DNA of 64,000 bases from Bowmanella dokdonensis (lineage in GTDB: Bacteria; Pseudomonadota; Gammaproteobacteria; Enterobacterales; Alteromonadaceae): positions 1 to 64,000 of the forward strand of contig NZ_JAFKCV010000011.1 of assembly GCF_017254865.1 (NCBI RefSeq), in the 5' to 3' direction. Below the pieces are notes generated by a model. It saw only the letters and a program-made list of their open reading frames with translations. It searched no databases and was not told the DNA's origin. Within the stretch, counting starts at the first letter, position 1; every line of letters starts with the position of its first letter. Shown here piece by piece: positions 41,901-50,545 of the stretch. Both the position numbers and the translations under genes were made by a program.

Positions 41901-42392
41901 TTATTGTCCCAGATTGGAAGTGGAGGGAATTTCGCTCAGTAACTCTTGGACTTCTGCCTCGTAGCGCGCCGCATTATCGGCAAAAAAGCCCTGATGTGAG
42001 TAGCGAATCTGGCCGGCAGCATCGATCAGGTAGCTGGATGGCATACCGATCAACTCATATTCACTGGCTATCCGTCCCTTGGGATCGAATTGCACGGCAA
42101 ACCGGGCAGGATGGTCTGACAGAAACTGTTCCGCCAGCTGGGGTTCGGCATCCAGATTCACCGCCAGCACCACCAGCCCCTTGGGTCCATATTCCTGTTG
42201 CAGTTGATTCATAAAGGGAAAAGACTTGCGGCAGGGCTTACACCAGGACGCCCAGAAATCCAGATAGACGACTTTGCCTTTGAGCTGACTTAATTGCTCA
42301 GCGTCAGGCAGTGAAGAAAGAGAAAAATCCGGTGCCGGTCTGGCCGACACCGCGGCGCTTAACAGGGAGAGTGCCAACAACAGGTAACGCAT
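41901..42392 (-). CDS. TlpA-like periplasmic thioredoxin
   Basis: A 163-residue exported thioredoxin-fold protein: signal peptide to V-S-A-R near 18, then F-W-A-S-W-C-K-P-C-R with the redox C-x-x-C and a G-M-P-S-S-Y-L-I-D cis-proline segment. It would reduce or isomerise thiols in the periplasm, perhaps the C-G-C tail of the next gene's lipoprotein. First gene of the TlpA/DUF4266/DUF3570/ApbE operon, with a box of the local type 47 nt upstream. Confidence 0.9.
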   Translation of the reverse strand: MRYLLLALSLLSAAVSARPAPDFSLSSLPDAEQLSQLKGKVVYLDFWASWCKPCRKSFPFMNQLQQEYGPKGLVVLAVNLDAEPQLAEQFLSDHPARFAVQFDPKGRIASEYELIGMPSSYLIDAAGQIRYSHQGFFADNAARYEAEVQELLSEIPSTSNLGQ

Positions 42393-42422
42393 GGTTAATC
42401 CAGAAAAATGTCCTTGATCAGC

Positions 42423-42455
42423 AGACTAATCAGACTTGCTTAAGGCATTCTTAAC
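42423..42455 (-). promoter_or_regulatory. PmrA/QseB-type box and promoter of the TlpA/DUF3570/ApbE operon
   Basis: On the minus strand: GTTAAG (42455-42450), 5 bases, CTTAAG (42444-42439), 10 bases, TAGTCT (42428-42423). The 47-nt spacing to ATG 42392 is the same as the other boxes. The outer half site overlaps the stop codon of the upstream glycosyltransferase gene, so the second operon can be induced independently of read-through. Confidence 0.7.
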
Positions 42456-44142
42456 CTGTTGGAATTTTTTCAAGCCGATACTCCGGGATTGTGACAGACG
42501 CTGGCTGACAGTCTGGCAGGGCGGTCTGTGAGTCCATCAGCAGCCAGTTTTGCCGGTGGGCAAAACCAAGATCCCAGGCTTTGTCGGGATTAAAGCACTG
42601 GATCTCTTCGCTTCCGGCCATCAGGACCCGGCCATTGGGGTGACTTTTTAGCCAGTGCCAGGCCAGGCGCTGCTGGTCCTGCTCAGGGGTGTGGTAGCCA
42701 AAATGGGTGATGTTGTAGGGCGAAAACAGCAGGAACTGCTCTTTCATGCCCACTATCGCCAGCTCCGTGTTGACCGGAACATGCAACATCATGGTCTGGA
42801 AAACATGTCTGGGCGTTTTCGCCGGTGCCAGCAGCAAATAGCCCCAGGTGCTGTACAACAGCCACAGGGCCGGAACAAACAGCATCCAGCTCAGGGCTTT
42901 GTGGTCCAGGGTCAGCCAGCTACTGAGCAGACCCAGCAGACCGGTGACCAGCAAAAAGGGCCAGGGGTGAATGTCATAACTGGCTTCCAGTTGCCGGGTC
43001 GCCTCGATGCCGTACAGACCCGCCAGCCCAGCGCCAGCCAGCAACAGACCCAGCAGGGTGACCACAGCCCAAACCAGTCGATTGGACCAACGGCCTTTGA
43101 GGATTATTTGCAGATAGGGGGCACTGACCAGTGCCAGCATGGGCAGGGCGGGCAGAATATAAACGCCTCGCTTACCTGGACTGAGGCTGAAAAACAGCAG
43201 GACCAGCAAGATCCAGCCCAGGGGCAGAACGATACGCCTGTCTCCCGAGCGAACGGCCCGCCACCAGTGGGGAATCAACCAGGGCAGCAGCAGGGACAGG
43301 GGCAGCCAGAACAGCGGAATAACGGACGTCAGGTAGTACCAGAAGGGTTTGATGTGATGCCAGGAATCGGCATAACGCCGGGCGGTTTGCTTGAACAGGA
43401 TATTATCCCGGTACATCTGCAGGGAAGGGTCATCGCTACCCCAGACCATCAACAGCATGGGCACAAGCCACAAAGCGATGACGGCCAGCATGATCATCGC
43501 CGCCCATACCCAACGCCAGACAGGGGCCTGTTCCTGCTGTCTCGGAGCCCAGTGGCGGGCAGCGAGATAGGGTAAAAGCATCAACAACGGCAGGAACCCC
43601 ACGCCCTTGGTGATGACGCCCAGTCCCATGGCCAAACCGGCGACAGCGATCCAACGCCAGTGGTCACCCAGCAGCCAGCCTCTGAGCAAACCATAACAAC
43701 CCAGGGTGATCCAGGCACAGACCATGGCATCAATTTGCGCGGTCTTGGCCTGCAGCAGAAACTGCAAACTGAGCAGCAATAACGCCGCGGCCAGTATGCC
43801 GGTTTGTTCGTCCCACAAGCGTCTGCCCAGGTCATAGACCAGATACAGGGTCAGCAGGGCGCTTAAAGCCGAGGGCAGTAAAAAGGCCAGTTTGATAGAC
43901 CCCAGCAGGGCATAAAAAACAGCGATGCTCCACATAAACAGCGGTGGCTTGTCCGGGTAAAGCTCGCCTCCGCGGGTAGGGAAAAACCACTGACCGGACT
44001 GGACCATTTCCATGGCCACCTGGGCAAAACGGGGTTCGTCTGCCGGCCAGGGGTCGCGCAGGCCCAGTCCGGTCAGAACCAACACCAGCGACGCCAGGAC
44101 CAGCCAACGCAAAGCCTGGCGTGACAGCGGTAAATCAGGCAT
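42451..44142 (-). CDS. ArnT-like glycosyltransferase family 39/83 membrane protein
   Basis: A 563-residue polytopic glycosyltransferase using a polyprenyl-phosphate sugar donor. The catalytic first periplasmic loop reads D-E-P-R-F-A-Q-V-A-M-E-M, then G-E-L-Y-P-D-K-P-P-L-F-M-W, the ArnT/PMT signature. About 11 helices and a C-terminal soluble tail follow. It overlaps the VTT gene by 8 bases and is the last gene of a three-gene operon that starts with a polyprenyl-phosphate glycosyltransferase. Modification of lipid A or another cell-surface glycan is likely. No aminoarabinose synthesis genes (arnABC-type) are nearby, so the sugar need not be L-Ara4N. Confidence 0.85.
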   Translation of the reverse strand: MPDLPLSRQALRWLVLASLVLVLTGLGLRDPWPADEPRFAQVAMEMVQSGQWFFPTRGGELYPDKPPLFMWSIAVFYALLGSIKLAFLLPSALSALLTLYLVYDLGRRLWDEQTGILAAALLLLSLQFLLQAKTAQIDAMVCAWITLGCYGLLRGWLLGDHWRWIAVAGLAMGLGVITKGVGFLPLLMLLPYLAARHWAPRQQEQAPVWRWVWAAMIMLAVIALWLVPMLLMVWGSDDPSLQMYRDNILFKQTARRYADSWHHIKPFWYYLTSVIPLFWLPLSLLLPWLIPHWWRAVRSGDRRIVLPLGWILLVLLFFSLSPGKRGVYILPALPMLALVSAPYLQIILKGRWSNRLVWAVVTLLGLLLAGAGLAGLYGIEATRQLEASYDIHPWPFLLVTGLLGLLSSWLTLDHKALSWMLFVPALWLLYSTWGYLLLAPAKTPRHVFQTMMLHVPVNTELAIVGMKEQFLLFSPYNITHFGYHTPEQDQQRLAWHWLKSHPNGRVLMAGSEEIQCFNPDKAWDLGFAHRQNWLLMDSQTALPDCQPASVTIPEYRLEKIPTG

Positions 44143-44827
44143 GGGAATGGGCTTCCTGCAGTCTGCTCAGATGACGTCGGGTGCGCCGGTAAACCGCCAG
44201 GCCGAGCCAGGAAGACAGCAGCATCAGCGCCAAAGCCAGCAGAATTTGCCACCGGGTATCCAGCATCAGGCCGGCGCCGGATAAGGCAAAGATTAGCATC
44301 TGTGGCAGGTAGCCCAGCAGGGAAGCCAGCAAGAATGGCCGCACCGGCAGACGGGCAAAGCCGGCCAACAGGTTCATGGCCAGGTTATTGCCCACCGGAA
44401 ACAAGCGGATGGCCAGGGTCGCCCGAAAGGGAAACCGGTACAGCAGCGCCAGCATGGGATGCGACGTTTGTTTCAGATGCAGTCTGCTGATCAGCGGCAG
44501 GCGGGTATACAGCAGGGTCAATGCAGCACCCAGCAATACCGCCAGGGTGGAGATGCCCAGACCAGGCAGCACGCCATAGAAGAAGCCGGCGGCAAAGGCG
44601 GGAATCTGCCGGGGCAGGCCGACACTGGTCAGCAGGGCGAACAGGCTGACAAAGATCAGCCCCTGCTGATACCAGGGACCCTGCAGGTAGCCAGCCAGCG
44701 CATCAGGATGCCAATGCCCCAGCAAGGTGGATTTCCCCATAAACCAGCCCACTGCAAGCAGTGCTGCCAGCCACAGCAGGTTTTTGGCCAGCGCCGGGGA
44801 CAGCAGTTCAGATAATCGGCTTCTCAA
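44135..44827 (-). CDS. TVP38/TMEM64-like VTT-domain membrane protein
   Basis: A 230-residue DedA-superfamily protein, TVP38/TMEM64 branch. The core segments are F-A-A-G-F-F-Y-G-V-L-P-G-L, R-F-P-F-R-A-T-L-A-I-R-L-F-P-V-G-N-N-L and L-L-A-S-L-L-G-Y-L-P-Q-M-L-I-F. Family members move lipids between leaflets, including undecaprenyl phosphate carriers. Between a GT2 and an ArnT-like enzyme it may flip or recycle the lipid-linked sugar or carrier. It overlaps both neighbours (20 and 8 bases). Confidence 0.85.
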   Translation of the reverse strand: MRSRLSELLSPALAKNLLWLAALLAVGWFMGKSTLLGHWHPDALAGYLQGPWYQQGLIFVSLFALLTSVGLPRQIPAFAAGFFYGVLPGLGISTLAVLLGAALTLLYTRLPLISRLHLKQTSHPMLALLYRFPFRATLAIRLFPVGNNLAMNLLAGFARLPVRPFLLASLLGYLPQMLIFALSGAGLMLDTRWQILLALALMLLSSWLGLAVYRRTRRHLSRLQEAHSHA

Positions 44828-45554
44828 CCGTCACCTCCGTTGCCGACTTAGGCAGCCGATTACGGCGTTGCAACCACATGACCCCCAGCATGTCTATCAA
44901 ACCTACCCAGGCCCGGTTAAGCATATTGTATTTGGATATGCCCGCCAGCCTGGCACGGTGATTCACCACACAAATCTGAATATCACCCCCTAAGCGTCTG
45001 AACAGGGCCGGAAGAAAGCGATGCATATGATCAAAGTAAGGCAATTTTAAAAAGCTGTGCCGGGGGAACAGTTTGAGGCCACAGCCGGTGTCCGGAGTGT
45101 TGTCACCCAGCAGTCTGGTGCGGATACCATTGGCAACGAGACTCTGCAGCTTTTTCCAGGCGCTGTCCCGCCTGTGTTTGCGATAACCGGCAATGAGAAA
45201 GTCTTCCTGGCTGCCATAACCGGTAGTCAATGCCAGCAGCGAGTGGATATCGGCCGGATCGTTCTGACCGTCTCCGTCAAGGGTGGCAATCAGTCGTCCC
45301 CTGGCTGCCTGCACACCCAGATAAATGGCCGTGCTCTGACCAAGGCTCTGCCGGTTTTTGATCAGGCACAACCGCAGATCGCCAACACCCCGGCGTTCAG
45401 CCAGACGCGCATACGTCAGATCGGTGCTGCCATCATCCACAAACACCACTTCGTAGTCGATCTGGTTCCTCATGGCCTGATGTATTTCATCCAGCAGAGG
45501 CAGGACGTTGTCCTGTTCATCTTTAACCGGAATGACAATTGAGAGTATGGGCAT
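44808..45554 (-). CDS. GT2 family polyprenyl-phosphate glycosyltransferase (DPM1/ArnC-like)
   Basis: A 248-residue cytosolic GT2 enzyme of the dolichol-phosphate mannosyltransferase type that makes the polyprenyl-phosphate sugar used by GT39/83 enzymes. The A-fold shows S-I-V-I-P-V-K-D-E, V-V-F-V-D-D-G-S-T-D, and D-G-D-G-Q-N-D-P for the metal-binding D-x-D region. C-terminal membrane anchoring helices, present in ArnC, are absent. First gene of the GT2/VTT/GT39 operon, with a perfect paired box upstream. Confidence 0.88.
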   Translation of the reverse strand: MPILSIVIPVKDEQDNVLPLLDEIHQAMRNQIDYEVVFVDDGSTDLTYARLAERRGVGDLRLCLIKNRQSLGQSTAIYLGVQAARGRLIATLDGDGQNDPADIHSLLALTTGYGSQEDFLIAGYRKHRRDSAWKKLQSLVANGIRTRLLGDNTPDTGCGLKLFPRHSFLKLPYFDHMHRFLPALFRRLGGDIQICVVNHRARLAGISKYNMLNRAWVGLIDMLGVMWLQRRNRLPKSATEVTVEKPII

Positions 45555-45584
45555 AATCAGTTTCCCAGAATGGAATCTTGGCCC

Positions 45585-45617
45585 AGCATAGGCAGGGAAA
45601 CTTAAGTCAGGCTTAAG
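45585..45617 (-). promoter_or_regulatory. PmrA/QseB-type box and promoter of the GT2/VTT/ArnT-like operon
   Basis: CTTAAG (45612-45617) and CTTAAG (45601-45606), 5 bases apart, are perfect copies of the PmrA half site. On the minus strand 10 bases follow, then TATGCT (45590-45585). The inner half site lies 47 nt from ATG 45554. This is the best box in the window. Confidence 0.75.
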
Positions 45618-45734
45618 TTAGGCAGCGCAGGCAGATTGCCTGCATACAAAGCACAAAAAATACGCTAGACTGCGCCGCTTTTTGCCCGGGGGATTGCCGC
45701 CGGGTGGTTTACTTACGTTACTGTGCAGGATTCT

Positions 45735-47330
45735 ATGATCGCCACCGCCAATATCACCATGCAGTTCGGCGCCAAGCCGCTTTTTGAAAATATTTCCGTC
45801 AAATTCGGCCAGGGTAACCGCTATGGTCTGATTGGCGCCAATGGCTGTGGCAAGTCCACCTTTATGAAAATCCTGTCCGGCAAACAGGAGCCCTCTGCCG
45901 GCCATGTGATGCTCGACCCCAATGCCCGGGTCGGGGTGCTGGGGCAGGATCAGTTTGCCTTTGAGCAACACAGCGTCATCGACACGGTGATCATGGGCCA
46001 CAAACAGCTGTGGGAGATTAAGCAGGAACGGGATCGTATCTATTCCCTGGCCGAGATGAGCGAAGAGGACGGCATGAAAGTGGCGGAGCTGGAAACCCTG
46101 TTTGCCGAACTGGACGGCTACACTGCCGAGTCCCGTGCCGGCGAACTGCTGATAGCCCTGGATATTCCCGAGCATCAGCATTTCGGCCTGATGAGCGAAG
46201 TGGCCCCCGGCTGGAAGCTGAGGGTGCTGCTGGCCCAGGTGCTGTTTGCCGAGCCGGATGTGATGCTGCTGGACGAGCCCACCAACAACCTGGATATCAA
46301 CTCCATCCGCTGGCTCGAAGAGACTCTGTCGCAGAGCCAGGCCACTATGATTGTGATTTCCCATGACCGTCATTTTCTTAATAAGGTTTGTACCCATATG
46401 GCGGATCTGGACTATGGCGAATTGCGCCTGTATCCCGGCAACTATGATGAGTACATGACCGCCGCCACCCTGGCCCGTGAGCAGTTGCTGAACCAGAATG
46501 CCCGCAAGAAAGAGAAGATTGCCGAGCTGCAGACTTTCGTCAGCCGCTTTTCTGCCAACGCCTCCAAGGCCAAGCAGGCCACCTCTAGGGCCCGTCAGAT
46601 TGAAAAGATCGAACTGGCCGAGGTCAAAGCCTCCAGTCGGGTCAGTCCTTTTATCCGCTTTACCCAGGACAAAAAGCTGTACCGCAATGCGCTGGAACTG
46701 GAAGCCGTTGGCAACGGCTACGACAAACTGCTGTTTAAGGACTTCAGCCTGATCCTGGAAGTGGGGGAAAAGGTGGCGGTGATCGGTGCCAATGGTATTG
46801 GTAAGACCACCTTCCTCAAGACCCTGGTGGGGGAAATGCCGGCCAGAACCGGCACGGTGAAATGGTCGGAAAATGCCAAGATTGGCTACTACGCCCAGGA
46901 CCACGGGGCTGATTTTGCCCAGGACATGACCCTGTTCGAGTGGATGAGCCAGTGGAAAAATCCCGGCGATGACGAACAGACCATACGTGGCATTCTGGGG
47001 CGTATGCTGTTCTCCCAGGACGATATCAAAAAATCCGTCAAGGCCTTGTCGGGTGGCGAGAAAGGCCGGATGTTGTTTGGCAAGCTGATCAATCAGCGAC
47101 CCAATGTGCTGGTGATGGACGAGCCCACCAACCACCTGGATATGGAGTCCATTGAGGCCCTGAATCTGGCTCTGGAACATTACGAGGGAACCCTGATTTT
47201 CGTTTCCCACGACAGGGAATTCGTGTCGTCACTGGCCACCCGGGTACTGGATATCCATGCCGAGGGAGTGACGGACTTCCAGGGTGACTATGAGGAGTAC
47301 CTGGCCTCAGTTAGCGAAAAACGCGCCTGA
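45735..47330 (+). CDS. ybiT: ABC-F family ATPase YbiT
   Basis: A 531-residue soluble ABC-F protein that binds the ribosome. It has two nucleotide-binding domains with Walker [10 protein letters not shown] and G-A-N-G-I-G-K-T-T. The first signature is degenerate (A-P-G-W-K-L-R) and the second is L-S-G-G-E-K-G-R; both Walker B regions read L-x-x-D-E-P-T-N. The charged linker and N-terminus ([12 protein letters not shown]) match YbiT closely. I start at ATG 45735, where the family begins; the frame also opens at GTG 45723. A long antisense open frame (45618-47210) is a shadow of this gene. Confidence 0.95.
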   Translation: MIATANITMQFGAKPLFENISVKFGQGNRYGLIGANGCGKSTFMKILSGKQEPSAGHVMLDPNARVGVLGQDQFAFEQHSVIDTVIMGHKQLWEIKQERDRIYSLAEMSEEDGMKVAELETLFAELDGYTAESRAGELLIALDIPEHQHFGLMSEVAPGWKLRVLLAQVLFAEPDVMLLDEPTNNLDINSIRWLEETLSQSQATMIVISHDRHFLNKVCTHMADLDYGELRLYPGNYDEYMTAATLAREQLLNQNARKKEKIAELQTFVSRFSANASKAKQATSRARQIEKIELAEVKASSRVSPFIRFTQDKKLYRNALELEAVGNGYDKLLFKDFSLILEVGEKVAVIGANGIGKTTFLKTLVGEMPARTGTVKWSENAKIGYYAQDHGADFAQDMTLFEWMSQWKNPGDDEQTIRGILGRMLFSQDDIKKSVKALSGGEKGRMLFGKLINQRPNVLVMDEPTNHLDMESIEALNLALEHYEGTLIFVSHDREFVSSLATRVLDIHAEGVTDFQGDYEEYLASVSEKRA

Positions 47331-47338
47331 TCACTGAC

Positions 47339-48271
47339 TCAGCCATCAGAAGCAACTGAAACGTCCCGGCAGTCTTCGCCGGGATGCTCTATTTCTATGG
47401 TGGTATGTGCCAGCCCGAAGGGCGCCAGGCGCTGATTTACTTCCCTTTTGACCGACTCATACTGCTGTGGACTCAGTGCGCTCTCAGCCACCAGATGAAC
47501 AGTCAGTACATGACTCTCCCCGTCCAGTGACCAGAAATGCAGGTGGTGGAAATCCGTCACCTGCGGGATGGCCAGCAGGGTCTGCCTGACTTGTTCCTGC
47601 AGCTCGGCGTCGGGGCTGCGCTGTAAAAACAGCCCCAGGCTGGATTTGAGGTGACGCAGCACATTGATCAGGATAAACAGGCTAAAGCCAATGGCTAGCA
47701 AGGGATCCAGAATCGGCCAGTCCCAAAACATCATCACCATGCTGACAATCAGTACCGCTACCCAGCCGAGCATATCCTCCAGCAGGTGCCAGTTAAGCAC
47801 TTTCTGGTTGAGCGTCTTGCCACCGTGCAGGCGATAAGCCCCATAACCGTTGACCGCCACCCCCAGGATAGCCAGGGCAAACATACCTGTGGTGTGGGGC
47901 ATCTGCGGATCCCACAGCCTGGGAATGGACTCACTGAGTACCCAGCCGGTGCCGGCCACCAGCACCAGGCCGTTGATCAGCGCAGAGAGCAACGATAAGC
48001 GTCGAAAGCCATAGGTAAACTGGGTGCTGGCCGGTTTATGGGACAACTTACCCATGCCCCAGGCAAAGCCGATAGAGAGGGCATCGCCCAGGTCATGCAC
48101 CGCGTCGGCCATGATGGCGGTACTGTTGGTCAGAACCCCTCCAATAAATTCTATTACCGCGAAGCTAAGATTGAGGAAAAAGGCGACCGCCATGCCCTGT
48201 TCAGCCGAGGCTGGCGGGTGCCCATGGCCCTGATGCCCATGGTGTGAATGATTGTGGTGGTGCTGGTGCAT
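47339..48271 (-). CDS. Cation diffusion facilitator (CzcD/ZitB-like)
   Basis: A 310-residue CDF exporter of zinc or other divalent metals, proton-coupled, in the inner membrane. The N-terminus is histidine-rich (H-Q-H-H-H-N-H-S-H-H-G-H). The transport site H-x-x-x-D/D-x-x-x-D appears as M-A-D-A-V-H-D-L-G-D-A-L, and the C-terminal cytosolic domain has F-H-H-L-H-F-W-S-L-D-G-E. The start at 48271 puts the His-rich stretch first; its ribosome-binding site is weak. It converges on ybiT. Confidence 0.9.
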   Translation of the reverse strand: MHQHHHNHSHHGHQGHGHPPASAEQGMAVAFFLNLSFAVIEFIGGVLTNSTAIMADAVHDLGDALSIGFAWGMGKLSHKPASTQFTYGFRRLSLLSALINGLVLVAGTGWVLSESIPRLWDPQMPHTTGMFALAILGVAVNGYGAYRLHGGKTLNQKVLNWHLLEDMLGWVAVLIVSMVMMFWDWPILDPLLAIGFSLFILINVLRHLKSSLGLFLQRSPDAELQEQVRQTLLAIPQVTDFHHLHFWSLDGESHVLTVHLVAESALSPQQYESVKREVNQRLAPFGLAHTTIEIEHPGEDCRDVSVASDG

Positions 48272-48453
48272 GGATGACGCCGACGACCTGTGTTGTATAA
48301 AGACTAACTCCGTCAGCCTTTTACAACAAGCATCAACACTGCGACCAGATAAAGAAAAAGCCTGCTGAAATAAACACATAGCTCTCGCTTTACCGGCGCT
48401 GGCAATGTTAATTTGGCAGCTTGTACAAGACAGATGTTATTTGAGGAGGCAGG

Positions 48454-50175
48454 GTGCTGTCGCGGGAATCCATTACCTGGCTGTTTTTGTTACTGGCACT
48501 GGCAGGATCGCTGTGGGGGCATCAGGCACTGACACCCCAATGGAAGGAACAAAGTTACCTTTACGAAACCTTCCAGTCAGAGCAGGGCAGACTGATGTAC
48601 CGGCATAAGGGGGAAACCCATGTGATAGATGAGCTGGTACATTACCACCAATCCCCATTGCGCCAGGCTGCGTTGGATAAACAGGTCGATACCCCCGCCC
48701 TTAGCCAGCAGTGGGTTGAAAAGGCTGACGGTGAGATAGTGCTGCTCAAGGCAGATTTTCATTTTGGTTTGTGGTCTCTGTTGCCGGCTTTTGTCACGAT
48801 AGCCCTTTGCCTGATCAGTCGCGAGCCCATTATCGCCCTGCTGGCCGGTATCGTCTCCGGTGCTTTTCTGATGGGCCAGTTTGATATCACCGACAAAGTC
48901 CTGATCCCAAGTCTGGGAACCGAAAGCGCAGCGGCGATTTTGGTGTTATACCTTTGGCTGCTCGGCGGGCTTACCGGAATCTGGGCCAAGACCGGCGCCG
49001 CCCAGGCTTTTGCCCAAACCATGACTGTGCACTTCGTGCGCGGACCCAGATCGGCCAAAGTGGTGACCTGGCTGCTGGGGGTCATCTTCTTCCAGGGGGG
49101 CACTATCAGTACCGTACTGGTGGGCACGACAGTACGTCCAATCGCCGATAAAGCGGGGGTCAGTCATGAAGAGCTCAGCTATGTAGTGGACTCCACGGCG
49201 TCCCCTATTGCCTGCTTTTTGGCCTTTAATGCCTGGCCTGCCTATGTCCAGGCCTTTATTTTTGTTCCCGGGGTGGCTTTTCTGGCTACCGAAGCCGATC
49301 GCATCGCGTTTTTCTTCAGTGCGGTACCGCTGAGTTTCTATGCCATTTTGGCGGTGACCGGTACCTTGCTGATGAGTCTCAATGTGTTTACCTTTTCCGG
49401 TAAGCGCCTGCGACAGGCACATGATCGGGCGGCTGTCAGCGGCCAGTTGGATGCGCCCACCGCACGTCCCATGAGTAGCGGCGAACTGCATAAGGTCACA
49501 GTGCCCGCCCATTACCGGGCCAGTATGCTGGAATTCCTGCTGCCCCTGGTAACACTGCTTGGTATTGCGGTGGGTACATTTGTTTTTCTGGGCACCCCCA
49601 AGGTCAACTGGGCCTTCGGTGCCGCTTTGCTGCTGGCTGCCGCCATGGCCCTGTTTAAGGGCATGAGCCTGGAAAACCTGCTCGACGGTTTCGGCGAGGG
49701 CCTCAAATCTGTGGTGGTGGCGTCCATTGTTTTGATGTTGGCCATTACCATTGGCGGCATCAGTAAGGAAATCGGCGGCGGTTTGTATCTGATCGACCTG
49801 CTGGGCGAGCGCCTGCCATTCTGGTTGCTGCCGGTCACGCTGCAATTGATCACTATGATCATTGCCTTTTCCACCGGCACCAGTTGGGGAACCTATGCCA
49901 TTGCCTTTCCTCTGGCCATGCCGCTTGCCTGGGTGATTGCCTCCGACCAGAATCTGGCTAATCCCGAGTTGTTTATGGCCATCTGTTTTGCCACCGTGCT
50001 TAACGGCAGTGTGTACGGGGACCAGTGTTCGCCAATTTCAGATTCCACCATTTTGAGTGCGATGACCACCGGCTGCGATCTGATGGACCACGTAAAATCC
50101 CAGCTCTTTCCTGCCACTCTTGCAGCCAGCGGCGCCGCTGGCCTGTGGACCCTGGCCAGTCTGCTCTGCCGTTGA
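48454..50175 (+). CDS. NhaC-family Na+/H+ antiporter
   Basis: A 573-residue multi-helix antiporter of the NhaC family. An N-terminal helix and a periplasmic segment of about 80 residues precede the transport domain. Characteristic parts are [22 protein letters not shown], the [13 protein letters not shown] segment, [14 protein letters not shown] and [17 protein letters not shown] start, with GAGGAGG six to eight bases upstream. Divergent from the CDF gene. Confidence 0.9.
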   Translation: MLSRESITWLFLLLALAGSLWGHQALTPQWKEQSYLYETFQSEQGRLMYRHKGETHVIDELVHYHQSPLRQAALDKQVDTPALSQQWVEKADGEIVLLKADFHFGLWSLLPAFVTIALCLISREPIIALLAGIVSGAFLMGQFDITDKVLIPSLGTESAAAILVLYLWLLGGLTGIWAKTGAAQAFAQTMTVHFVRGPRSAKVVTWLLGVIFFQGGTISTVLVGTTVRPIADKAGVSHEELSYVVDSTASPIACFLAFNAWPAYVQAFIFVPGVAFLATEADRIAFFFSAVPLSFYAILAVTGTLLMSLNVFTFSGKRLRQAHDRAAVSGQLDAPTARPMSSGELHKVTVPAHYRASMLEFLLPLVTLLGIAVGTFVFLGTPKVNWAFGAALLLAAAMALFKGMSLENLLDGFGEGLKSVVVASIVLMLAITIGGISKEIGGGLYLIDLLGERLPFWLLPVTLQLITMIIAFSTGTSWGTYAIAFPLAMPLAWVIASDQNLANPELFMAICFATVLNGSVYGDQCSPISDSTILSAMTTGCDLMDHVKSQLFPATLAASGAAGLWTLASLLCR

Positions 50176-50545
50176 TCGGCGGCAGGTTGGAATTCAGGCT
50201 GCAATCGATTGCGAAAAGTGGTCACATCAGCACCATGAAACTTGCCAACCATCGATTATATCGATATGTTGTTGACGTCAGTGCCTGATTTTAAGGGATA
50301 AAGTGTTTGCCAGGTGGGTGAGCACTTTGCCGGAATGTCTGCCTTCTGGGGAAACCCCTCGTTTTCCTGGTGATTGGCCGGCATTTTTTAGGATCAGGAC
50401 AACTGTACTTTCGTATTATAAAAACGAAATCCCGGCAATCTGACACAGGACGGTGTCGATGGCGGGAAACGGAAGACCTGCGCTACGGGGGATGGAAGTC
50501 AAACCCAAGGCCAGTCTTACAATAACAACAAGTTGGAGAAGGTCT
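50176..50545 (+). other. Long 5' leader/intergenic region before the TonB receptor
   Basis: About 370 bases with no convincing gene. A hairpin (TGCCGG 50328-50333 / CCGGCA 50378-50383, enclosing GGGGAAACCCC) is followed by TTTTTT, so it can stop transcription from the antiporter gene or attenuate the receptor. Further on, TTTCGT and ACGAAA form a short inverted repeat around TATTATAAA (about 50410-50432), a plausible -10 region with an operator. The open frame continues upstream of the receptor start but has no signal-peptide logic there. Confidence 0.45.

Noticed and set aside
45618-47210. 530-codon open frame on the minus strand opposite ybiT
   Set aside because: It lies entirely antisense to a near-perfect YbiT homologue; its low-complexity G/Q/H-rich translation is a shadow of codon bias.
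48946-49845. 299-codon minus-strand open frame opposite the NhaC gene
   Set aside because: Q/H/G-rich shadow of a conserved antiporter.
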